Source: Arthrobacter dokdonellae (GTDB taxonomy: Bacteria; Actinomycetota; Actinomycetes; Actinomycetales; Micrococcaceae). Taken from it: a stretch of DNA of 64,000 nucleotides. The DNA is taken from the NCBI RefSeq assembly GCF_003268655.1, contig NZ_CP029642.1, positions 1,054,001 through 1,118,000 on the forward strand, in the 5' to 3' direction. Both the position numbers and the translations under genes were made by a program. This document shows positions 26,124 through 35,397 of this stretch, in pieces (the first letter of the stretch is position 1; each line of letters begins with the position of its first letter). The notes below the pieces were generated by a model. It ran no database searches, was not told the DNA's origin, and saw only the letters and a list, made by a program, of their open reading frames with translations.

Positions 26124-27017
26124 CTAGCCGGAGTCCGCTCCCTGGCGGGGATCCACGGCCGACCAGGCCACCGTCAACTCGCCCAAGCGCCAGCGCGAGG
26201 GGTCGCGCGTCACGGGCCAGCCGGCGTCGTACATCCGCTGGCACATGAGCAGCCAGCGCTGGCGGTTCCCGAACGGAGCCAGTTGCGCACCCGCCAGCCA
26301 ATGCTGGTCCAGGGCCCGAAGGAAGTCGTTGACCCTTTCGCCCGGCACGTTGTGGTGGATCAGGGCCTTGGGCAGGCGCTCGGCCACGTCGGATGGCAGC
26401 TCAAAGTCGCCGAACCGCATGGAGATGGTCAGGCTCTGCGGGCCCGAGGCGTCCAGCGCCACCCACGTGCTGCGGCGGCCGATCTCGTCGCAGGTGCCGT
26501 CAACGAAAATGCCGTTGGGCGTCAGCCGGGAACAGACAGTGCCCCAAATGAGGCGGACATCGGCTTCGTCATACTGGCGCAGGACGTTAAAGGCGCGGAC
26601 CATTGTCGCGTGCCCGGGGACGGGAATTTCAAAGCCGCCCACCCGGAAGTCCAGCCCGTCGTGTTCCAGGGACTTGGCCGCGCGCACGCGGTCGGGCTCG
26701 ATTTCAATGCCCGTCACGCGGGCGTCGGGGCACGCAGCGCGGATGCGGTGATGGAGTTCCACTGCCGTGGTGGGGGAGCTGCCGTAGCCCAGGTCCACCA
26801 CCAGCGGACCGGCGGCGGCGGTGCCGTCCCGGCGCAGCCGCCAGGCCTCGGGGCCGGCGAGCCAGCGGTCCACGCGGCGCAGGCGGTTTGGGTTGGTGGT
26901 GCCGCGGGTGGGATTGCCAAAGGGTTTGCTGCGCGCCCGGCCGGCACCACGCGGAACGTTGACGCGTTGTGCAGGGCCGGTGGAAGCTGTTTCGACCCTT
27001 TGGGCACGTTGAACCAC
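26124..27017 (-). CDS. Class I SAM-dependent methyltransferase
   Basis: 297 residues. The SAM-binding Rossmann core begins at about residue 70 with VVDLGYGSSPTTAVELHHR (motif I), then VTGIEIEPDRV (acidic end of strand 2) and VRAFNVLRQYDEADV. The first 45 residues are basic and proline/arginine-rich, with no clear domain. The substrate is unknown. The next gene (gpmA) diverges after 191 bases. A short tandem repeat lies in that gap. Confidence 0.75.
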   Translation of the reverse strand: MVQRAQRVETASTGPAQRVNVPRGAGRARSKPFGNPTRGTTNPNRLRRVDRWLAGPEAWRLRRDGTAAAGPLVVDLGYGSSPTTAVELHHRIRAACPDARVTGIEIEPDRVRAAKSLEHDGLDFRVGGFEIPVPGHATMVRAFNVLRQYDEADVRLIWGTVCSRLTPNGIFVDGTCDEIGRRSTWVALDASGPQSLTISMRFGDFELPSDVAERLPKALIHHNVPGERVNDFLRALDQHWLAGAQLAPFGNRQRWLLMCQRMYDAGWPVTRDPSRWRLGELTVAWSAVDPRQGADSG

Positions 27018-27080
27018 TGACTAACAGTAAATGCCGGTCCGCGTCCGGCTGAAAAAAGGTGTCGAGCCTCACGGCGTCGC

Positions 27081-27121
27081 TGGCTGCAGCGCACGGCTGG
27101 CTGCAGCGCACGGCTGGCTGC
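27081..27121 (+). repeat. 17-bp tandem repeat, about 2.4 copies
   Basis: TGGCTGCAGCGCACGGC occurs at 27081-27097 and 27098-27114, followed by seven bases of a third copy. It lies in the divergent spacer between the methyltransferase gene and gpmA. No function is evident. Confidence 0.85.
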
Positions 27122-27208
27122 CGGCCGGCAGGCGTGCGCAGCTGCAAAGTCCGCGTAGCATTTCGCACCGCTTCCGGCCCGCGCAGCCCCGGCCGCTAGG
27201 ATGAAATC

Positions 27209-27955
27209 ATGACCTATACCCTGATTTTGCTCCGCCACGGCCACAGTGAGTGGAACGCCAAGAACCTGTTCACCGGCTGGGTGGACGTTGACCTCAACGA
27301 CCAGGGCCGGCAGGAAGCCGTGCGTGGCGGCGAGCTGCTCGTGGAGAACAACCTCCTCCCGGACATCCTCTACACCTCGCGCTTGAAGCGGGCCATCAAC
27401 ACGGCCAACCTGGCGCTGGAGGCGGCCGACCGGGGCTGGATCGACGTCAAGCGCGACTGGCGTCTGAACGAACGCCACTACGGCGCCCTGCAGGGCAAGG
27501 ACAAGGCCCAGACGCTCGCCGAGTTCGGCGAGGAGCAGTTCATGGAATGGCGCCGCAGCTACGACACCCCGCCGCCGCCGCTTCCCGACGACAGCGAATT
27601 CTCGCAGGCCGACGACCCCCGCTATGCCGGCCTGGGCGACGCCCTGCCCCGCACCGAGTGCCTCAAGGACGTCCTGGTCCGCCTGATGCCGTACTGGGAG
27701 TCGGACATCAAGGCTGACCTCAAGGGCGGCAAGACGGTCCTGGTCACGGCCCACGGCAACTCCCTGCGTGCACTGGTCAAGCACCTGGACGGCATCTCCG
27801 ACGAGGCCATCGCCGGGCTGAACATCCCCACGGGCATCCCACTCGTCTACGAACTGGATGAGAACTTCGCCCCCGTCACCCCCGGCGGCACGTACCTGGA
27901 CCCGGAGGCCGCCGCAGCATCCATCCAGGCCGTGGCCAACCAGGGCAAGAAATAG
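27209..27955 (+). CDS. gpmA: 2,3-bisphosphoglycerate-dependent phosphoglycerate mutase
   Basis: 248 residues, the usual length. The N-terminal [10 protein letters not shown] holds the phospho-histidine (His10), followed by [21 protein letters not shown] and the second histidine in [10 protein letters not shown]. It interconverts 3- and 2-phosphoglycerate in glycolysis and gluconeogenesis in the cytosol. ATG at 27209 has the short spacing to AGGATG seen often here. Two strong hairpins follow the stop. Confidence 0.95.
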   Translation: MTYTLILLRHGHSEWNAKNLFTGWVDVDLNDQGRQEAVRGGELLVENNLLPDILYTSRLKRAINTANLALEAADRGWIDVKRDWRLNERHYGALQGKDKAQTLAEFGEEQFMEWRRSYDTPPPPLPDDSEFSQADDPRYAGLGDALPRTECLKDVLVRLMPYWESDIKADLKGGKTVLVTAHGNSLRALVKHLDGISDEAIAGLNIPTGIPLVYELDENFAPVTPGGTYLDPEAAAASIQAVANQGKK

Positions 27956-27959
27956 CCCC

Positions 27960-28010
27960 TCCCGGTGAGGTTCGAGATAATGACCGTCGTTATCTCGAAC
28001 CTCACCGGGA
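27960..28010. repeat. 21-bp perfect inverted repeat after gpmA
   Basis: Bases 27960-27980 and 27990-28010 (TCCCGGTGAGGTTCGAGATAA and its complement) pair perfectly around a 9-base loop, starting six bases after the gpmA stop. It lacks a T-run. It lies between convergent gpmA and phoU, so it could act as a two-way transcript boundary. Confidence 0.85.
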
Positions 28011-28015
28011 CAAGT

Positions 28016-28065
28016 ACGACGGCGGTCGGTGACCTTTCAAGCGAAAGGTCACCGGCCGCCGTCGT
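28016..28065. terminator. Second hairpin between gpmA and phoU (23-bp stem)
   Basis: Bases 28016-28038 and 28043-28065 pair over 23 bp with a single G-T wobble around the tight loop AAGC. Coming straight after the previous palindrome, the two probably separate the converging gpmA and phoU transcripts. No clear U-tract, so the terminator call rests on position and stability. Confidence 0.6.
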
Positions 28066-28132
28066 CCCGGTGGTCGGGCAGAGAGTGCTGCGAGGGCGTC
28101 GAGACCCGGAGTTCTACGGGCTCAACGAGCGC

Positions 28133-28795
28133 CTAGCCGGCCAGGAAGTCCTCGGGCTGCCATTCCCCGGTCACCAGGTAGGAGACCTTGCGGGCAACGG
28201 AAACGCCGTGGTCCCCGAAGCGCTCAAAGTAGCGGCTGGCTAGGGTGACGTCCACGGTGGTGGCGGGGGTTTCGGCCCAGTCCGGTGCCCCCATGGCGGA
28301 GAAGACCGCCTTGTGCAGTGCGTTGATCTCGGACTTGGCGGCGGTGATGTCATTGACCAGTTCCAGGTCCCGCGAGTCCAGCAGCTCGCAGACCTTGCGG
28401 GCAATGACGGTGTCCTGCCGGGCCATCTCCGCAAACGTCTCCACCAGCGGCGCGGGGATCACGTGGCGGGGATAGCGCAGCCGGGTCAGCTGGGAGATGT
28501 GCCGGGCCAGGTCGCCCATGCGTTCCAGCGAGGCGCTCATGCGCAGCGAGCCGACGATCATGCGCAGGTCGCTGGCCACCGGGCCCTGCAGTGCAAGGAC
28601 GTCAATGGCACGCTCGTCGAGGTCGTTCTGCAGGAAGTCGATGCGCGCGTCGGCGGCGATGACGTCCTGGGCGGCCTGCAGGTCGGCAGCGGCGAAGGCG
28701 GCGGTGGACTTTTCGATGGCGTCGATCACCAAGGACGAAATCTCCACCAGGCCCTCCCCGATTTGGTGAAGTTCGGCCTGAAAAACTTTGCGCAC
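28133..28795 (-). CDS. phoU: Phosphate signalling complex protein PhoU
   Basis: 220 residues forming the duplicated three-helix PhoU domain. Signatures include MRKVFQAELHQIGEGLVEIS at the start, DLRMIVGSLRMSASLERMGDLARHI in the first half (metal-binding E..D..) and SRYFERFGDHGVSVARKVSYL in the second. PhoU links the phosphate importer to the histidine kinase and holds it inactive when phosphate is plentiful. It diverges from the kinase gene with a predicted PHO box between them. It converges with gpmA. Confidence 0.95.
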   Translation of the reverse strand: MRKVFQAELHQIGEGLVEISSLVIDAIEKSTAAFAAADLQAAQDVIAADARIDFLQNDLDERAIDVLALQGPVASDLRMIVGSLRMSASLERMGDLARHISQLTRLRYPRHVIPAPLVETFAEMARQDTVIARKVCELLDSRDLELVNDITAAKSEINALHKAVFSAMGAPDWAETPATTVDVTLASRYFERFGDHGVSVARKVSYLVTGEWQPEDFLAG

Positions 28796-28859
28796 GCGTG
28801 ATTCCTTTCATGGACAGCCCAACACACAGGTGGGCTCGATCATGACCCAGCCTGCCACG

Positions 28860-28903
28860 CGAGGATGAACGCGCAGGCACCGCAAAGTGAACGTTGGTTG
28901 AAC
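28860..28903 (-). promoter_or_regulatory. Predicted PHO box between phoU and the senX3-like gene
   Basis: On the minus strand four consecutive 11-base units read GTTCAACCAAC, GTTCACTTTGC, GGTGCCTGCGC and GTTCATCCTCG. Three start with GTTCA, the core of the actinobacterial PhoP/RegX3 direct-repeat operator. A further GTTCACCCGGA lies at 28924-28934, out of 11-base phase. The block is about 65 bases upstream of phoU and 60 bases upstream of the kinase start, so one regulator could control both. Confidence 0.65.
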
Positions 28904-28963
28904 GGGCGGACACGGGGCGCCCTTCCGGGTGAACCGGGCGGAAAGTGCGCATAGTCTTGGGAT

Positions 28964-30256
28964 GTGAATCCATTGCTGCTTGGAGTTGCGGCCGGACTGG
29001 TTGGCTTGGCCATGGGCGTGTTCGGCATGCTCGCCTTCAGCGCCAGCGAACGATCGCGGCGCCAGATGGTGGAGGTGCGGGAACCGTCGCTTCCGGAGGG
29101 TTCCGCTGAGATCCTCTCCGTGGTGGGCAAGGCGTTCATTGTCATTGACGTGGTCGACGGCGTGGTGCGGGCCAGCCCGGGCGCCTATGCCTTCGGTCTG
29201 GTCCGCGGCCACACGGTGGTCCATCAGGAATTGCTGGACCTGGCCCATCGGGTGCGCCGAGACGGCGTCATCGAGGAACGCGACCTGCTCCTGCCGCGCG
29301 TCGTCCTGCCCGGACCGGACGGTGCCCCGCGTACGACGCCGGACACGGACCCGGGTGCCCCACAGCGGCCGGCCGCGCCCGGCCAGACGCCCGGCCCCGG
29401 AAACGGCCCCGGAAACGAGCCCGGCCCCGGCCAGGGGACCCTGGTCATCCAGGTCCGCGTGGCCCCGCTGGGGGAAGACTACATCCTGCTGCTGGCCGAC
29501 GACCGCACCGAGATTGCCCGCACCGAGGCGGTGCGCAACGACTTCGTCGCCAACGTTTCCCACGAGCTTAAGACGCCCGTCGGTGCCATCTCGCTGCTGG
29601 CCGAGGCGCTGGAGTCCTTCCCGGACGACGAGGCCACCGTGCGCCGCTTCGCCTCACGCATGATCACCGAGTCCGCCCGTCTGGCCGCCCTGGTCCAGGA
29701 CATCATCGAACTCTCCCGGCTGCAGAGCAAGGACGTGGCCCAGGCCGGTGCCGACGTTGACATGAACGCCGTCATCGCCGAGGCCGTGGACCGGACCCGG
29801 CTGGCGGCCCAGAGCAAAAACATCGCCATTGTCGTGGGCCCCGCCGTCCCCGCCCGGGTCCACGGCGACGCCGCCCAGTTGGTGACCGCGCTGCGGAACC
29901 TCATCGACAACGCCGTGCGCTACTCCCCGGAAAACACGCAGGTGGGCATCGGCCTCTCGGTGCGGGACGGCGTCGTCAGCGTCAGTGTCTCCGACCAGGG
30001 GGACGGCATGTCCCCGGCGGACCAGGAACGTGTCTTTGAGAGGTTTTACCGGGTGGATGCGGCCCGGTCCCGCCACACGGGGGGCACCGGTCTGGGGCTG
30101 AGCATCGTCAAGCACGTTGTGGGCAACCACGGCGGTGAGGTCACCCTCTGGTCGGCGCCCAGGACAGGCTCCACGTTCACCGTGCGTCTGCCCGAACTTT
30201 CCCCGTCCACCAGCGACGGCGGCTGGAGCCTTCCGGCCGAGCGTCACCAGCGCTGA
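28964..30256 (+). CDS. senX3: Phosphate-sensing histidine kinase (SenX3-like)
   Basis: 430 residues. One membrane helix near the N-terminus (about 2-22) is followed by a PAS-like region (IVDVVDGVVRASPGAYAFGL) interrupted by a proline/glycine-rich stretch of about 40 residues (around 120-155). The H-box VSHELKTPVGAIS holds His200; N-box LRNLIDNAVRYSPE, G1 DQGDGM, F-box FERFYR and G2 GGTGLGLSIVKH complete the catalytic domain. Gene context (phoU divergent, OmpR-type regulator after 36 bases) identifies it as the SenX3/PhoR branch that drives the phosphate-starvation response. Confidence 0.9.
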   Translation: MNPLLLGVAAGLVGLAMGVFGMLAFSASERSRRQMVEVREPSLPEGSAEILSVVGKAFIVIDVVDGVVRASPGAYAFGLVRGHTVVHQELLDLAHRVRRDGVIEERDLLLPRVVLPGPDGAPRTTPDTDPGAPQRPAAPGQTPGPGNGPGNEPGPGQGTLVIQVRVAPLGEDYILLLADDRTEIARTEAVRNDFVANVSHELKTPVGAISLLAEALESFPDDEATVRRFASRMITESARLAALVQDIIELSRLQSKDVAQAGADVDMNAVIAEAVDRTRLAAQSKNIAIVVGPAVPARVHGDAAQLVTALRNLIDNAVRYSPENTQVGIGLSVRDGVVSVSVSDQGDGMSPADQERVFERFYRVDAARSRHTGGTGLGLSIVKHVVGNHGGEVTLWSAPRTGSTFTVRLPELSPSTSDGGWSLPAERHQR

Positions 30257-30292
30257 ACCACACCACAGCGCCAATTCAAGGAGCAAGCACGC

Positions 30293-30973
30293 GTGAGCCG
30301 GATCTTAATTGTCGAAGACGAAGAGTCCATCAGTGATCCCCTGTCCTTCCTGCTGGGCAGGGAGGGATATGAGGTGGAGGTCGCGGACAACGGGCTGGAC
30401 GCCCTGGTTGCCTTTGAACGCGGCGGCGCCGACCTGGTGCTGCTGGACCTGCAGCTGCCGGGCATGAGCGGCACCGAGGTGTGCAAGCACCTGCGTCAGC
30501 GCTCCACCGTGCCCATCATCATGCTGACGGCGAAGGATTCGGAAATTGACAAGGTGGTCGGGCTTGAGCTCGGCGCCGACGACTACGTCACGAAGCCGTA
30601 TTCCTCCCGCGAGCTCATCGCCCGCATTCGCGCCGTGCTGCGCAGGCAGGGCGAACCCGAGGAACTGGTCAGCTCAACGGTGCATGCCGGCCCGGTCCGG
30701 ATGGATGTGGAGCGGCACGTTGTGACCGTTCACGGCGAGGCCGTGGCCTTTCCGCTGAAGGAGTTTGAACTGCTGGAAATGCTGCTGCGCAATGCCGGGC
30801 GCGTGCTCACCCGCGGGCAGCTCATCGACCGGGTCTGGGGCGCAGACTACGTGGGCGACACCAAGACACTGGACGTGCACGTCAAGCGGATCCGCAGCAA
30901 GATCGAACCCGATCCGGCCGCGCCGCGTTTCCTGGTGACTGTCCGCGGGCTGGGCTACAAGTTCGAGCCGTAG
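30293..30973 (+). CDS. regX3: OmpR-family response regulator (RegX3-like)
   Basis: 226 residues. The receiver domain (1-118) has the acidic pair in VEDEES (Asp9), phospho-acceptor Asp52 in LLDLQLPG, Thr79 and Lys101 in VTKPY. The C-terminal winged helix (about 130-226) has FPLKEFELLEMLLRNAGRVLTR and DTKTLDVHVKRIRSKIE. It is phosphorylated by the kinase encoded upstream and binds PHO boxes to control phosphate uptake genes. GTG start with AAGGAGCAAG at the right distance. Confidence 0.93.
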   Translation: MSRILIVEDEESISDPLSFLLGREGYEVEVADNGLDALVAFERGGADLVLLDLQLPGMSGTEVCKHLRQRSTVPIIMLTAKDSEIDKVVGLELGADDYVTKPYSSRELIARIRAVLRRQGEPEELVSSTVHAGPVRMDVERHVVTVHGEAVAFPLKEFELLEMLLRNAGRVLTRGQLIDRVWGADYVGDTKTLDVHVKRIRSKIEPDPAAPRFLVTVRGLGYKFEP

Positions 30974-31025
30974 CGGGCAGTGCCGGGGCGGGCGGAATAA
31001 TGCCACCTCGCGGCCCGGACACAAG

Positions 31026-31062
31026 AAGGGCCGGCCTGCTCGAAACGAGCGGGCCGGCCCTT
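31026..31062. terminator. Bidirectional hairpin between regX3 and the lipoprotein gene
   Basis: AAGGGCCGGCCTGCTCG (31026-31042) pairs with 31046-31062 with one mismatch around AAA. It lies between two convergent genes. T residues follow on the minus strand (TTCTTGTG), so termination of the lipoprotein transcript is likely. Confidence 0.7.
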
Positions 31063-31092
31063 GGGCACAACGTGGTTGCTGCAGCAACGCTG

Positions 31093-31671
31093 CTACGGCG
31101 TTGCCGTGGCCGACGCGGACGGCGTTGCCGTGGCCGACGCGGACGGCGTTGCCGTGGCCGATGCGGACGGCGTTGCCGTGGGAAGCACAGGCTTGTATTC
31201 GGCGAGCGTGCCGTCCAGGACGGGAACGTTCAGCGAGGTGGACTCCGTGGACGCGCCCGATTCGCGCAGCTGAATCACTTCCATGGCGCCGGCAGCGGCC
31301 TTGACCGTGCTGAGGATGGCCTTGTCGGTGTCGCCGTTGAGGACCAACGGGACGCCGGGCTTGACGGTCACTTCCGTCTGGGATCCCTGGCCGCCACTGA
31401 TGGTCAGGGAGATGTTGGACTTGGAGTTGTTGTAGAAGGTGCCCAGAACGGCCCCCGGGGCATCGTTGCCGTGGGAGACGATCAACACGTTGCGCAGCGC
31501 CAGGCTGCCCAGGTCCGTGTCCACGCCGTCGGCCACGGTTTTGATCTTGGTGGTGCTTTGCTCGTTGATGGCACTGCAGCCGGTGAACGCCAGGGCACCA
31601 ATGCCGATGGCGGCAATCAGGCCCAAGCGCTTTGCTCGTTTGGCTCCGGGCAGGCCGGCAGCGTTTCTCAC
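31093..31671 (-). CDS. Putative lipoprotein with a C-terminal PSASATAT repeat tail
   Basis: 192 residues of unknown function. The signal peptide ends in GALAFTGC (Cys about 32), which predicts a membrane-anchored lipoprotein. The middle (about 40-155) looks like a beta-rich domain (LRNVLIVSHG, NISLTISGGQGSQTEVTVKPGVPLVLNG) similar in style to small actinobacterial surface lipoproteins. The last 30 residues are tandem PSASATAT units encoded by a 24-bp repeat. It converges on regX3 and lies upstream of carD in the opposite orientation. The phosphate regulon link is only positional. Confidence 0.75.
   Translation of the reverse strand: MRNAAGLPGAKRAKRLGLIAAIGIGALAFTGCSAINEQSTTKIKTVADGVDTDLGSLALRNVLIVSHGNDAPGAVLGTFYNNSKSNISLTISGGQGSQTEVTVKPGVPLVLNGDTDKAILSTVKAAAGAMEVIQLRESGASTESTSLNVPVLDGTLAEYKPVLPTATPSASATATPSASATATPSASATATP
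31097..31186 (-). repeat. 24-bp tandem repeat at the 3' end of the lipoprotein gene
   Basis: Three copies of a 24-base unit (31097-31120, 31121-31144, 31145-31168, the third with one change) and a partial fourth. It encodes the PSASATAT octapeptide on the minus strand and is in frame. Confidence 0.9.
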
Positions 31672-31946
31672 GTCAGTAACTCCTCATGGCAAAAGACAAA
31701 TATCTGGCACCAGCTTATCCGTAAACAGGGCAAATGCGTGCTTTCATGGCGGTTTCACGGCGGGGGAGTGTATTGTGCGCGCCCCACACTGCACTTCGGA
31801 GCCGATTAGTCAAGGGCCCAAAAAATCTCCACTTGTTGGAGCAATTGTGCCGTGGGCGTAGCGTCAGGGGCCCCTGACCTGCGGAAACTCAAGGGAGTGG
31901 GTGTGCGGACGTGGTAAACTAGGGGTATTGGAAAGGGAGAATCCAC

Positions 31947-32429
31947 ATGCTTTTTGAGGTCGGCGAGACAGTAGTTTACCCACATCACGGTGCGGCAAAG
32001 ATCGAAGAGATCAAGATGCGCACGGTCCGGGGTGAAGAGAAGATGTATCTCAAGCTCAAGGTTGCCCAGGGGGATCTAACCATCGAAGTGCCCGCGGAAA
32101 ACGTTGACCTGGTCGGGGTCCGCGACGTTGTGGGCAAGGAAGGACTGGAGCACGTGTTTGAAGTGCTCCGCGCGGAATTTACGGAAGAGCCCACCAACTG
32201 GTCCCGCCGCTACAAGGCCAACTTGGAAAAGTTGGCCTCCGGCGACGTCATCAAGGTCGCAGAGGTTGTGCGCGACCTCTGGCGCCGCGACCACGACCGC
32301 GGCCTGTCCGCGGGCGAGAAGCGGATGCTGGCCAAAGCCCGCCAGATCTTGATTTCCGAGCTCGCGCTGGCGGAAAAGACAGACGAAGAGAAGGCCGCTG
32401 AAGTCCTGGACGAGGTTTTGGCTTCGTAG
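31947..32429 (+). CDS. carD: CarD-family RNA polymerase-binding regulator
   Basis: 160 residues, standard length. The N-terminal RNAP-interaction domain (1-60) starts [22 protein letters not shown], with the conserved VVYPxHG, and the C-terminal helical DNA-contacting domain contains [26 protein letters not shown] and [16 protein letters not shown]. CarD stabilises open promoter complexes, notably at rRNA promoters, and is essential in mycobacteria. GGGAGA precedes the ATG; a TAAACT element at 31915-31920 could be its -10. A terminator separates it from ispD. Confidence 0.95.
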   Translation: MLFEVGETVVYPHHGAAKIEEIKMRTVRGEEKMYLKLKVAQGDLTIEVPAENVDLVGVRDVVGKEGLEHVFEVLRAEFTEEPTNWSRRYKANLEKLASGDVIKVAEVVRDLWRRDHDRGLSAGEKRMLAKARQILISELALAEKTDEEKAAEVLDEVLAS

Positions 32430-32476
32430 CAGCAGCCAACCGAACGGCCCGCCCGCAGCGGCATGCAGGCCCCCAG

Positions 32477-32511
32477 AAGGAACCCCGGCACCTCGGTGCC
32501 GGGGTTCCTTT
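32477..32511 (+). terminator. Intrinsic terminator between carD and ispD
   Basis: AAGGAACCCCGGCACC (32477-32492) and its complement (32495-32510) form a 16-bp stem around TC, followed by T. It lies 48 bases after the carD stop, so ispD probably has its own promoter or relies on read-through. Confidence 0.8.
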
Positions 32512-32534
32512 CGCGCCGGGGCTACTGTGGAGTC

Positions 32535-33317
32535 ATGATCGAGGAAACGGGCGCGCGCTGCGCCGTCATCATTGTTGCCGCCGGTTCCGGGCAGCGCCTG
32601 GGCCACGGGATGCCCAAGGCGAGGGTTCCGTTGGGTGGCGCACCCATGCTGGCGCATGCCGTCCGGGGCGTGGTCAACGCCGGGCTGGCATCGCAAATTT
32701 GCATCGCCGTTCCGGCTGGCGACGAGGAATTGGTGGAACTGTGCCACCAGCTGGCCGAGGAATCCGGCGCCGGACGTGAGGTGCGGTGGGACGTGGTCGA
32801 CGGCGGTGCCGACAGGGCCGCATCCGTCCGCACGGCTTTGGCCGTGGTCATGCCCGGCATCAGCAGCGTGCTGGTCCACGACGCGGCGCGCCCGCTGACC
32901 CCCGCCGGCGTTTTCGACCGCGTGGCTGCTGCCCTGCGCGACGGGGCCAAGGCCGTCGTTCCGGCCCTTGCCGTGGTGGACACCATTAAGTCGGTGGTCC
33001 CGGCCGAGCTGCCGGCCACCGGCGCGGGCGTGGAAAAAGTCGCCGGGACCCCGGCCCGCAACCGTCTGCGTGCCGTGCAGACACCGCAGGGGTTCCAGCT
33101 GGAAACCCTGCGCCGCGCCCACGCCCATGCTGGGACCCTGGATGCTGACGCCGCCGCCGGCATCACGGACGACGCGATGCTCGTCGAGGCGATCGGCGAG
33201 GACGTTTATGTGGTCCAGGGCTCCACACACAGCCTGAAAATCACCACACCCATGGACCTGCTGCTGGCCGAGGCCATGCTCCAGGGGCCGCTGCGCCCGC
33301 GCTGGGTGGAGGGGTAG
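32535..33317 (+). CDS. ispD: 2-C-methyl-D-erythritol 4-phosphate cytidylyltransferase
   Basis: 260 residues from ATG 32535. The nucleotidyltransferase signature [19 protein letters not shown] opens the protein (conserved AAG..R and PK), and [10 protein letters not shown] and TPQGF follow. It makes CDP-methylerythritol in the non-mevalonate isoprenoid pathway. An in-frame open stretch continues 24 codons upstream through the terminator and is not part of the gene. ispF starts two bases after its stop, so the two pathway genes are translated together. Confidence 0.94.
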   Translation: MIEETGARCAVIIVAAGSGQRLGHGMPKARVPLGGAPMLAHAVRGVVNAGLASQICIAVPAGDEELVELCHQLAEESGAGREVRWDVVDGGADRAASVRTALAVVMPGISSVLVHDAARPLTPAGVFDRVAAALRDGAKAVVPALAVVDTIKSVVPAELPATGAGVEKVAGTPARNRLRAVQTPQGFQLETLRRAHAHAGTLDADAAAGITDDAMLVEAIGEDVYVVQGSTHSLKITTPMDLLLAEAMLQGPLRPRWVEG

Positions 33318-33319
33318 CC

Positions 33320-33883
33320 GTGGCTGAGGCGCGCCAGCGGCCCGTCTTGCCGCGGACGGGGATCGGCGTGGACACCCACGCGTTCGCGCCCGCGGACCAG
33401 CCGGCACCCCTTTGGCTGGCGGGCCTGTTGTGGGACGGCGAACGCGGACTCGCCGGCCATTCCGACGGCGACGCCGTCGCCCATGCCGCGGCGGACGCCC
33501 TGTTTTCGGCCGCCGGGGTCGGCGACCTCGGCACCCATTTTGGCACCGACCGGCCCGAATGGAAGGGTGCCAGCGGGGCGTCGCTGCTGGCCGAAGCGGC
33601 ACGCATCGTCCGGGACGCGGGCTTTGACATCGGCAACATCGCCGTGCAGTTCGTGGGCAACCGGCCCAAGTTCAGTCCGCGCCGTGCGGAGGCGGAGGCC
33701 GCGCTGACCGCTGCGGCCGGCGCCCCGGTGTCCGTCAGCGCCACCACCTCGGACGGCCTGGGCTTCACGGGGCGCGGGGAGGGCATCACCGCCGTCGCCA
33801 CCGCGCTCGTGGTGCCGGCCGGCAGGCCGCGGGGGCGGGCAGCCGGGGCAGAGGCCGCCCGAGAGGATAACCTAGAGCCGTGA
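33320..33883 (+). CDS. ispF: 2-C-methyl-D-erythritol 2,4-cyclodiphosphate synthase
   Basis: 187 residues, slightly longer than the usual 155-165 because of N- and C-terminal tails. It has the metal ligands in GVDTHAF and [18 protein letters not shown], the [10 protein letters not shown] segment, and the end motif [14 protein letters not shown]. It forms the cyclic diphosphate in isoprenoid synthesis. GTG start at 33320 with GGAGGGG upstream. Its stop overlaps the cysS start (GTGA), so ispD-ispF-cysS is one unit. Confidence 0.94.
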   Translation: MAEARQRPVLPRTGIGVDTHAFAPADQPAPLWLAGLLWDGERGLAGHSDGDAVAHAAADALFSAAGVGDLGTHFGTDRPEWKGASGASLLAEAARIVRDAGFDIGNIAVQFVGNRPKFSPRRAEAEAALTAAAGAPVSVSATTSDGLGFTGRGEGITAVATALVVPAGRPRGRAAGAEAAREDNLEP

Positions 33884-35304
33884 CCCTGCGCTTTTATGAT
33901 TCCGCCACCGCCGCCGTCCGTGACTTTGTCCCGCTGCAGGAGGGCCGCGTCTCCCTCTACTATTGCGGCGCCACCGTGCAGGGCGAGCCGCACATCGGCC
34001 ACGTCCGCTCCGCCCTGGCGTTTGACCAGCTGACCCGCTGGCTGCAAAGCAGCGGCCTGGACGTCACCGTGGTGCGCAACGTGACGGACATTGACGACAA
34101 GATTCTGGTCAAGGCCGCCGAAAACGACGAGCCCTGGTGGGCCCTGGCCTACCGCTTTGAGCAGGCCTTCGAGGACGCCTACGACGCCCTCGGCATCCTC
34201 AAGCCCACCTACGAGCCCCGCGCCACCGGCCACATCCCGGAAATGCACGCCCTCATTGCCCAGCTCATCGAGCGTGGACACGCGTACCCGGCCCCGGACG
34301 GCTCCGGTGACGTCTACTTCGACGTGCGTTCCTGGGCCAGCTACGGGTCGTTGACCCACCAGAACATCGATGACATGCAGGCCGCGCCCGACGCCGATCC
34401 CCGGGGCAAGCGCGATCCGCGCGACTTCGCGCTGTGGAAGGGCTACAAGGAGGGCGAGCCGGAGACGGCCCGCTGGGAGTCCCCGTGGGGCCCCGGCCGG
34501 CCGGGCTGGCACCTGGAGTGCTCGGCCATGGTCACCAAGTACCTCGGCACGGAGTTCGACATCCACGGCGGCGGCCTGGACCTGCGATTCCCGCACCACG
34601 AGAATGAGATGGCGCAGTCGCAGGCGGCCGGCCACGGCTTCGCGAATTTCTGGATGCACAACGGCATGGTCACCTACGAGGGTGAAAAAATGTCCAAGTC
34701 CATCGGCAACACCATCAACCCGCGCGAAATGCTCGAGATCGCCCGCCCGCTGGTGGTCCGCTACTACCTGGGCCAGGCGCACTACCGCTCCGTGCTGGAC
34801 TACCGCCCGGGCTCGCTCACGGAGGCCGCGGCCGCCGTCGAACGCATTGAGACGTTCATGCACGCCGCCCTGGGCTACCTGTATCCGGACGGCGCGTTCG
34901 GCTGGTTCCGGAACATGTCGCTTCCGGCCGCATTCCGTGCCGCCATGGACGACGACCTGAACATTCCGGCCGCCCTCGCCGTGCTGCACGAGACCGTGCG
35001 CGCCGGCAACACCGCGCTGGCCGCCAAGGATCGCGATGGCGCCGAGACGGCATTCCACGGGGCCGTGGCCATGACCGGGGCGCTGGGGATCAATCCCCTG
35101 GACGACCAGTGGTCGCGGGGAGGGGACACCGCAGCCGAAACGGCGGCCCTGGACGTGCTTGTCAAGGCCCAGTTGGAGGCGAGGGCAAAGGCCCGGGCAG
35201 AGAAGAACTGGGCCGAATCGGACCGCATCCGGGACGCCTTGGCGGCCGCCGGCGTCGACGTGGCCGACACGGCCGCCGGCGCCACCTGGTCCCTGAAGCG
35301 CTGA
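33880..35304 (+). CDS. cysS: Cysteinyl-tRNA synthetase
   Basis: 474 residues, class I synthetase. The first zinc cysteine (YYCGATVQG), HIGH motif ([10 protein letters not shown]), catalytic-domain zinc ligands (WHLECSAM and [11 protein letters not shown]) and KMSKS motif ([10 protein letters not shown]) are all present in order. It charges tRNA-Cys. GTG start overlaps the ispF stop by four bases. ispF-cysS-rlmB order is conserved in many Actinobacteria. A long inverted repeat follows the stop. Confidence 0.96.
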   Translation: MTLRFYDSATAAVRDFVPLQEGRVSLYYCGATVQGEPHIGHVRSALAFDQLTRWLQSSGLDVTVVRNVTDIDDKILVKAAENDEPWWALAYRFEQAFEDAYDALGILKPTYEPRATGHIPEMHALIAQLIERGHAYPAPDGSGDVYFDVRSWASYGSLTHQNIDDMQAAPDADPRGKRDPRDFALWKGYKEGEPETARWESPWGPGRPGWHLECSAMVTKYLGTEFDIHGGGLDLRFPHHENEMAQSQAAGHGFANFWMHNGMVTYEGEKMSKSIGNTINPREMLEIARPLVVRYYLGQAHYRSVLDYRPGSLTEAAAAVERIETFMHAALGYLYPDGAFGWFRNMSLPAAFRAAMDDDLNIPAALAVLHETVRAGNTALAAKDRDGAETAFHGAVAMTGALGINPLDDQWSRGGDTAAETAALDVLVKAQLEARAKARAEKNWAESDRIRDALAAAGVDVADTAAGATWSLKR

Positions 35305-35312
35305 CCCCAACC

Positions 35313-35397
35313 CTCGGTTGCAATCGGGGCACTTTTCGGCAACCCTCCCTCAAGGGGTGCGGAAGCGTTGCCCTTTTTTGCCCCGATTGCAACCGAG
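35313..35397. repeat. 19-bp inverted repeat with structured centre after cysS
   Basis: CTCGGTTGCAATCGGGGCA (35313-35331) and 35379-35397 are exact complements. The 47-base centre continues as an imperfect hairpin (GGCAAC...GTTGCC) and contains CAACCCTCCCTCA, similar to CAACGCTCCCTCA in the palindrome at 10592. A T-run (TTTTTT, about 35374-35379) falls inside the structure rather than after it. Confidence 0.8.

Noticed and set aside
33241..35310. A 2-kb open frame on the minus strand opposite ispD-ispF-cysS
   Set aside because: It is a mirror of the highly biased codon use of the real genes (GC-rich third positions remove stops on the other strand). It has no domain, and the plus-strand genes have full catalytic motifs.
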